55,497 nt of DNA from CAZVLE01 sp964627855. Its GTDB lineage: Bacteria > Bacillota > Dethiobacteria > DTU022. Location: NCBI GenBank assembly GCA_964627855.1, contig CAZVLE010000056.1:1-55497 (forward strand), in the 5' to 3' direction. Below, one piece after another: positions 51,876-55,497 of this stretch. The notes beneath the pieces are model-generated. The model did no database searches. It was not told the origin of the DNA and worked only from the letters and a program-made list of their open reading frames with translations. The position numbers and the translations under genes were made by a program. Within the stretch, counting starts at the first letter, position 1; each line of letters begins with the position of its first letter.

Positions 51876-51915
51876 GAAGGGTATTTCCGTTCGTTATGGG
51901 AATGCCCTTCTTTTA
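51876..51915 (+). promoter_or_regulatory. Terminator-like hairpin in the helicase leader
   Basis: A 13-bp stem (two G-T pairs) between GAAGGGTATTTCC (51876-51888) and GGGAATGCCCTTC (51898-51910), followed by TTTTA. It lies in the untranslated leader 66 nt before the DEAD-box gene, with the divergent arcA upstream, so it can only act on this gene. A transcriptional attenuator or cold-response element is possible. Confidence 0.6.
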
Positions 51916-51980
51916 TGATCGTGATTTTCATAAAAATGCTTCCCGCAAAATGATTAAAGATTGGAAAGGATTTAGATTAA

Positions 51981-53429
51981 ATGGCAACTTTTTATCAGTT
52001 TGGCCTCAGCGAAGAGGTAATCAGGGCCACTGCTACTATGGGCTTTGAAGAAGCTACAACCATCCAGGAGCTGGCAATTCCAATTGCCATTGAGGGCAAA
52101 GACATTATTGGTCAGGCCCAGACCGGCACAGGTAAAACGGCGGCTTTCGGTATTCCGATGATCGAAAGCTGTTCTGCCGAAAGAAAAGAGATCCAGGGAT
52201 TAGTGATCACGCCAACCAGGGAGCTGGCTGTTCAGGTAGCAGAAGAGATCAATACCATCGGTCAGTACAAAAAGATCAGGGCTCTACCCATCTACGGCGG
52301 TCAGGACATTGCACGGCAAATCAAAGCCCTGAAGAATAAACCGCAGATCATTGTCGCCACCCCGGGGCGCCTGATGGATCACATGCGCAGAAGACTAATC
52401 CGCTTACAAGGTATCACCATGGTAGTCTTGGACGAAGCAGACGAAATGCTCAACATGGGCTTCCGTGAAGATATTGAAAACATTCTCAGGGATGTGCCGG
52501 AAGAACGGCAAACCCTGCTTTTTTCCGCAACGATGCCCGGACCAATTAAGGATCTGGCCCGGCATTTCATGCGTGAACCTGAATTTGTCAGTATCAAAAG
52601 CAAGGAAATGACTGTTCCCAGCACCGACCAGTATTATTACCAGGTTAATGAAAAAGAAAAATTCGATGCTCTCTGCAGACTTCTCGATTTACATGCACCT
52701 GAAGCAGCGATAGTCTTCGCCAGGACAAAAAGGCGTGTTGATGAACTGCTGGAAGCTTTAACCAAACGGGGCTATTCAGCGGAAGCAATTCATGGTGATC
52801 TGACCCAGGCCAAGCGGGACAGCGTTATGCGAAAATTTAAAAATATGTCAACGGAAATACTCGTTGCCACAGATGTCGCTGCACGAGGTCTCGATATCGG
52901 TTCTGTGACCCATATCTATAACTTTGATATCCCCCAGGACGCCGACAGTTATGTGCATCGTATCGGTAGAACCGGACGTCTTGGCAAACCGGGTATTGCC
53001 TCCACCTTTGTCTCACACCGTGAGATTAGTCATCTAGAACAGATTGAGAGATCTACCAGGAGAAGAATTGAAAGAAAACCGGTCCCGACAATCAGTGAAA
53101 CCATCGAAGAACAACAGCGTCTGACTGCAGAAAAACTGATGCAGATCATTGAAGATGGAGAGCAACTACAATACAAAGAAACTGCCCGCGAGCTGTTAGA
53201 AAATGCCACTGCGGATTCTTTACTCGCAGCAGCCCTGAAATTACTGACCAAGGAACCTGATTTGACCCCGGTAAAGTTAACACCTGAAGAACCATGGCCC
53301 AAAAAGAAAGGAAAATCCTTTGAAAAAAGGCAAAAGCCATACTTCCGCCAAAAGCCGGGTAGCAGTAGAGGTCGCAGCAAACAAATGCACAAGCAAAAAG
53401 GCGGTTATACCGGAGATAGAAATCGATAA
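51981..53429 (+). CDS. DEAD-box ATP-dependent RNA helicase (CshA-like)
   Basis: A 482-residue RNA helicase. All motifs are present: Q motif (GFEEATTIQELAIPIAI), I AQTGTGKTAA, Ia PTRELA, Ib TPGRL, II VLDEADEML, III SAT, IV IVFARTKRRVDEL, V ATDVAARGLD, VI HRIGRTGRLG. A short RBD-like C-terminal extension then a basic tail (KKKGKSFEKRQK...SRGRSKQMHKQKGG) follows. Such helicases act in ribosome assembly and RNA decay, often cold-induced. ATG at 51981. The long leader carries a terminator-like hairpin, and a strong terminator follows the gene. Confidence 0.96.
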   Translation: MATFYQFGLSEEVIRATATMGFEEATTIQELAIPIAIEGKDIIGQAQTGTGKTAAFGIPMIESCSAERKEIQGLVITPTRELAVQVAEEINTIGQYKKIRALPIYGGQDIARQIKALKNKPQIIVATPGRLMDHMRRRLIRLQGITMVVLDEADEMLNMGFREDIENILRDVPEERQTLLFSATMPGPIKDLARHFMREPEFVSIKSKEMTVPSTDQYYYQVNEKEKFDALCRLLDLHAPEAAIVFARTKRRVDELLEALTKRGYSAEAIHGDLTQAKRDSVMRKFKNMSTEILVATDVAARGLDIGSVTHIYNFDIPQDADSYVHRIGRTGRLGKPGIASTFVSHREISHLEQIERSTRRRIERKPVPTISETIEEQQRLTAEKLMQIIEDGEQLQYKETARELLENATADSLLAAALKLLTKEPDLTPVKLTPEEPWPKKKGKSFEKRQKPYFRQKPGSSRGRSKQMHKQKGGYTGDRNR

Positions 53430-53454
53430 TCGCCACTTCCGCCTGGATTTTGAC

Positions 53455-53489
53455 CTGGCGCAGGGTATTCCCTGCGCCGGTTGTTTTTA
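53455..53489 (+). terminator. Rho-independent terminator of the helicase gene
   Basis: GGCGCAGGG (53457-53465) and CCCTGCGCC (53470-53478) around TATT, then GGTTGTTTTTAA. The T-run touches the stop codon of the convergent AOR gene. Confidence 0.9.
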
Positions 53490-55187
53490 ATCGTGAACTT
53501 TCTGCAGTTCTTCAGCTGCCAGGTCAAAAATACTTCCGGTAACCGGCAGCTGCTCTTCTCTCATAAATTCCGGAAGGTTATCGTGGGCAGGGCCAAGTCC
53601 GGCTTGTAGATTAAACTCCCGCTCCACCCTTAAAGCAGCGGTTGCAGCATCAAGCAGCTCTTGTCCGCTGCCCGCCATACCTTTGTAGTGCTCGAGCAAT
53701 TTAGCCAGTTTATCCAGATGTTCCCCGAGGGCAGGCATGACAAAAACACAGAGCCCCATGCTGTCGGCAAACATAGCCAGAGTTTGAAATTTACGAGATA
53801 GTTCAACCTGCGGCTGAGGGTCTGTGTGATCAACCTGAGCCCTGATTGTATTACCGGCCGTATGATCCGCACCCATTGGAGAAGTGGCAAAGGTAACCCC
53901 CAGCCCTTTGATGCTTCTCGGGTCATAGGCAGCCATGGCCTGCCCTTTAACGGCAGGAATGCGTCGCGATCCGAGCACTTTGCCGGTAATAACCGCTCCC
54001 TGGCCCAGAACTCGACCCAGGATAGTATCGGCAGATACTTCTTCAAGCAGGCCGGCAGCCCCGTCTGCATCACCAAAGGGAATTAGACCCTGATCCATGG
54101 CGACACCGATAACAGCACCCATTTCAATTGTGTCCAGGCCCAGGTCATTGCAGGTGTAATTGAGGCGGGCAATATCATCAAGGTTACCAATACCCAGATT
54201 AGATCCCATTAAACCAATTGTTTCATACTCGAGTGGAGCCACAATCTCCTGACCGTCACTTCCGGCATAAATATTCGAACACTTAATGACACATCCCGGC
54301 ATACAGGAATGCGTTGTTTCTCCTTTGCCTCCCCTTTTTGTGATCACCTCGTAAAGATATTCTCCATCAATACGGTTGGCAAATTCGTAACTACCGGCCG
54401 AAAAGTTTCGGGTCGGCAGGGCATTAAGGGCGTTGGTGCGGGTTGCCATAGCTGCAGTCCCGTATTTGGGGTAGGTTTCACCGGTGGCAGGGTTTTCTTT
54501 GAGCATTTTAACCAGTTCTTTATTTAACTCCTGAAATGCTTTGCGATCATGATAGCTAATGGTTTCTACTCCACGGGGATCGAGGACAATAGCCTTCAAT
54601 CCTTTCACACCCATCACAGCGCCAAGTCCACCCCGACCCATAAAGCGGCTGGGCCGGCCTTGCATATCGGTGTTGGTTATACCGGCAGCGCTGTATCCTC
54701 TCTCACCGGCGGGCCCGATCAAAATAAGCGACACTTTTGGGCCATAACGCTCAAAAAGCAGCCCGGCCGACCTGTAAACCCCTAACCCGGCATTTTCAGC
54801 AGGCCTCAGCTCCATTTGATCTTTACTGATGTATAAGTATTTATTGTAAGTAGTGCTGCTTTCTCCTTCTATGATCAGCGCTTTAATACCGAGTTTACTC
54901 AGGGCCAGGGCGGCTGTGCCGCCGGCATTTGCCTCTTTAATACCTCCGGTCAGGGGGCTCTTGCCACCTGCCGATAAACGCGATGAACTTGATAAAAAAC
55001 TGCCGCCTAACAATCCCGGCGCAAAAACAAGCTTGTTGTGCTTACCTAGCGCTTCACAAGCCGGATCGACCTCATCGCTTAAAATTTGCGCTGTTAAAGC
55101 CCTGCCGCCCAATTTCTTATACTTCTCTGCTACCTGCTCTTTACCTATAGTTCCATCTGTTAGGTTCAAACGAATTATTTTATCCAC
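53487..55187 (-). CDS. aor: Aldehyde ferredoxin oxidoreductase family tungsten enzyme
   Basis: AOR-family enzyme, 566 residues, which oxidises aldehydes with ferredoxin using a tungstopterin and a 4Fe-4S cluster. Motifs: GGRALTAQIL and KLVFAPGLLGG at the start, SRFMGRGGLGAVMGVKGLKAIVL for the pterin region, CMPGCVIKC for three cluster cysteines, and the fourth in DSMGLCVFVMP near residue 480. It is somewhat shorter than archaeal AOR (about 605). GTG at 55187 is chosen because GGAGG lies 8 nt upstream (within an alternative ATG at 55202). A MoaD/ThiS-like gene precedes it by 8-24 nt. Mo/W uptake genes are at 20-23.5 kb. Confidence 0.93.
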   Translation of the reverse strand: MDKIIRLNLTDGTIGKEQVAEKYKKLGGRALTAQILSDEVDPACEALGKHNKLVFAPGLLGGSFLSSSSRLSAGGKSPLTGGIKEANAGGTAALALSKLGIKALIIEGESSTTYNKYLYISKDQMELRPAENAGLGVYRSAGLLFERYGPKVSLILIGPAGERGYSAAGITNTDMQGRPSRFMGRGGLGAVMGVKGLKAIVLDPRGVETISYHDRKAFQELNKELVKMLKENPATGETYPKYGTAAMATRTNALNALPTRNFSAGSYEFANRIDGEYLYEVITKRGGKGETTHSCMPGCVIKCSNIYAGSDGQEIVAPLEYETIGLMGSNLGIGNLDDIARLNYTCNDLGLDTIEMGAVIGVAMDQGLIPFGDADGAAGLLEEVSADTILGRVLGQGAVITGKVLGSRRIPAVKGQAMAAYDPRSIKGLGVTFATSPMGADHTAGNTIRAQVDHTDPQPQVELSRKFQTLAMFADSMGLCVFVMPALGEHLDKLAKLLEHYKGMAGSGQELLDAATAALRVEREFNLQAGLGPAHDNLPEFMREEQLPVTGSIFDLAAEELQKVHD

Positions 55188-55210
55188 TACTTCAACCTCC
55201 ATTTTATAAA

Positions 55211-55456
55211 TTAACCACCCGCCATGGGTGAGAAAAGATCAACCCTGTCTTGATCAGAAAGTACATAATCCGGGCTAACCTGCCTGCCGTTAACTATAAT
55301 CAGGCCAACCCAGTCTGACGAAAGTCCTAAAGACTTTAACAAACCTTCTACAGATGAACCCTGGCTTAAAGTGAAGCGTACTATATCTTTATCGGCAAAA
55401 CCTTCTGGTTTCACTTTACTGATTAGGGTATCATGAAGCGAAACATTTATTTCCAC
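55211..55456 (-). CDS. MoaD/ThiS-family sulfur carrier protein
   Basis: An 81-residue ubiquitin-like protein with the C-terminal Gly-Gly (SPMAGG) that is adenylated and thiocarboxylated for sulfur transfer. Beta-grasp core strands (VRFTLSQGSSVEGLLKSLGL, GLIIVNGRQVSPDYVLSDQDRVDLFSP) fit MoaD/ThiS. Because it precedes the AOR gene in one unit, molybdopterin (tungstopterin) synthesis or sulfuration is the likely role. GTG at 55456, no strong ribosome binding site. It is the last gene in the window, complete. Confidence 0.88.
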   Translation of the reverse strand: MEINVSLHDTLISKVKPEGFADKDIVRFTLSQGSSVEGLLKSLGLSSDWVGLIIVNGRQVSPDYVLSDQDRVDLFSPMAGG

Positions 55457-55497
55457 CGGGTACCACCATGTAGTTTTTTATAACGGCTTTTTATCCC

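Noticed and set aside
1..55497. CRISPR arrays, tRNA or rRNA genes
   Set aside because: No regular spaced repeats, tRNA cloverleaf consensus (GGTTCRANNCC with acceptor pairing) or rRNA segments were seen by eye; a tRNAscan run would be needed to exclude tRNAs.

Overview
The window looks like a chromosomal segment of an anaerobic low-to-mid-GC Firmicute of the class Clostridia; this placement is inferred from gene content, not from a marker gene. Supporting signs are strong AGGAGG-type ribosome binding sites, frequent TTG and GTG starts, a tungsten-type aldehyde ferredoxin oxidoreductase, a molybdate/tungstate ABC transporter, a glycyl radical enzyme, arginine deiminase, fermentative lyases, a selenocysteine-containing peroxiredoxin and a c-di-GMP-I riboswitch. 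No rRNA, tRNA, CRISPR array, integrase or transposase gene was seen.

Layout. 1-1.85 kb: the two membrane subunits of a TRAP transporter. 1.95-4.2 kb: a promoter, a c-di-GMP-I riboswitch and a repeat-rich surface lipoprotein. 4.4-8.4 kb: a K+ channel with RCK domains, a cupin, a small coiled-coil protein, an unexplained structured intergenic element, a selenoprotein peroxiredoxin with in-frame UGA and SECIS-like hairpin, a LapA-type membrane protein and a truncated TspO-like gene. 8.5-16.4 kb: class II photolyase, a nitrilase-family amidase, a tandem class II aldolase and a class III aminotransferase (with palindromic TGTCNGACA elements at their 3' ends), a divergent FGGY sugar kinase and a crotonase. 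16.6-19.9 kb: FAD glycerol-3-phosphate dehydrogenase and a sphingosine-1-phosphate-lyase-like PLP enzyme. 19.9-23.5 kb: a promoter and two hairpins leading into a molybdopterin-binding protein and a ModA/ModC/ModB-like transporter. 23.6-33.6 kb: QueG-like iron-sulfur protein, ABM monooxygenase-like protein, YfcC-type transporter, tryptophanase/tyrosine phenol-lyase family enzyme, APC amino acid permease and, behind overlapping divergent promoters, a D-cysteine-desulfhydrase-like enzyme with a glycyl radical enzyme.

33.7-41.6 kb: nitroreductase, a tiny membrane protein and then the most unusual locus: a TPR protein followed after 4 nt by a 1774-residue protein that joins a BrxC/PglY-like P-loop ATPase to a C-terminal PglZ-type alkaline-phosphatase-fold domain. 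In BREX phage-defence systems these are two separate proteins; here they are one chain with no methyltransferase nearby.

41.6-55.5 kb: MaoC-like hydratase and acyl-CoA ligase, ApbE flavin transferase next to a two-repeat lipoprotein, a small dicluster ferredoxin and saccharopine-dehydrogenase-family protein, universal stress protein, GlpX fructose-1,6-bisphosphatase, arginine deiminase, a DEAD-box RNA helicase with a hairpin in its leader, and an AOR-family tungsten enzyme behind a MoaD/ThiS-like protein. The Mo/W uptake genes, the molybdopterin-binding protein and the AOR/MoaD pair are likely to serve the same cofactor economy; the amino-acid lyases, permeases and arginine deiminase point to amino acid fermentation.
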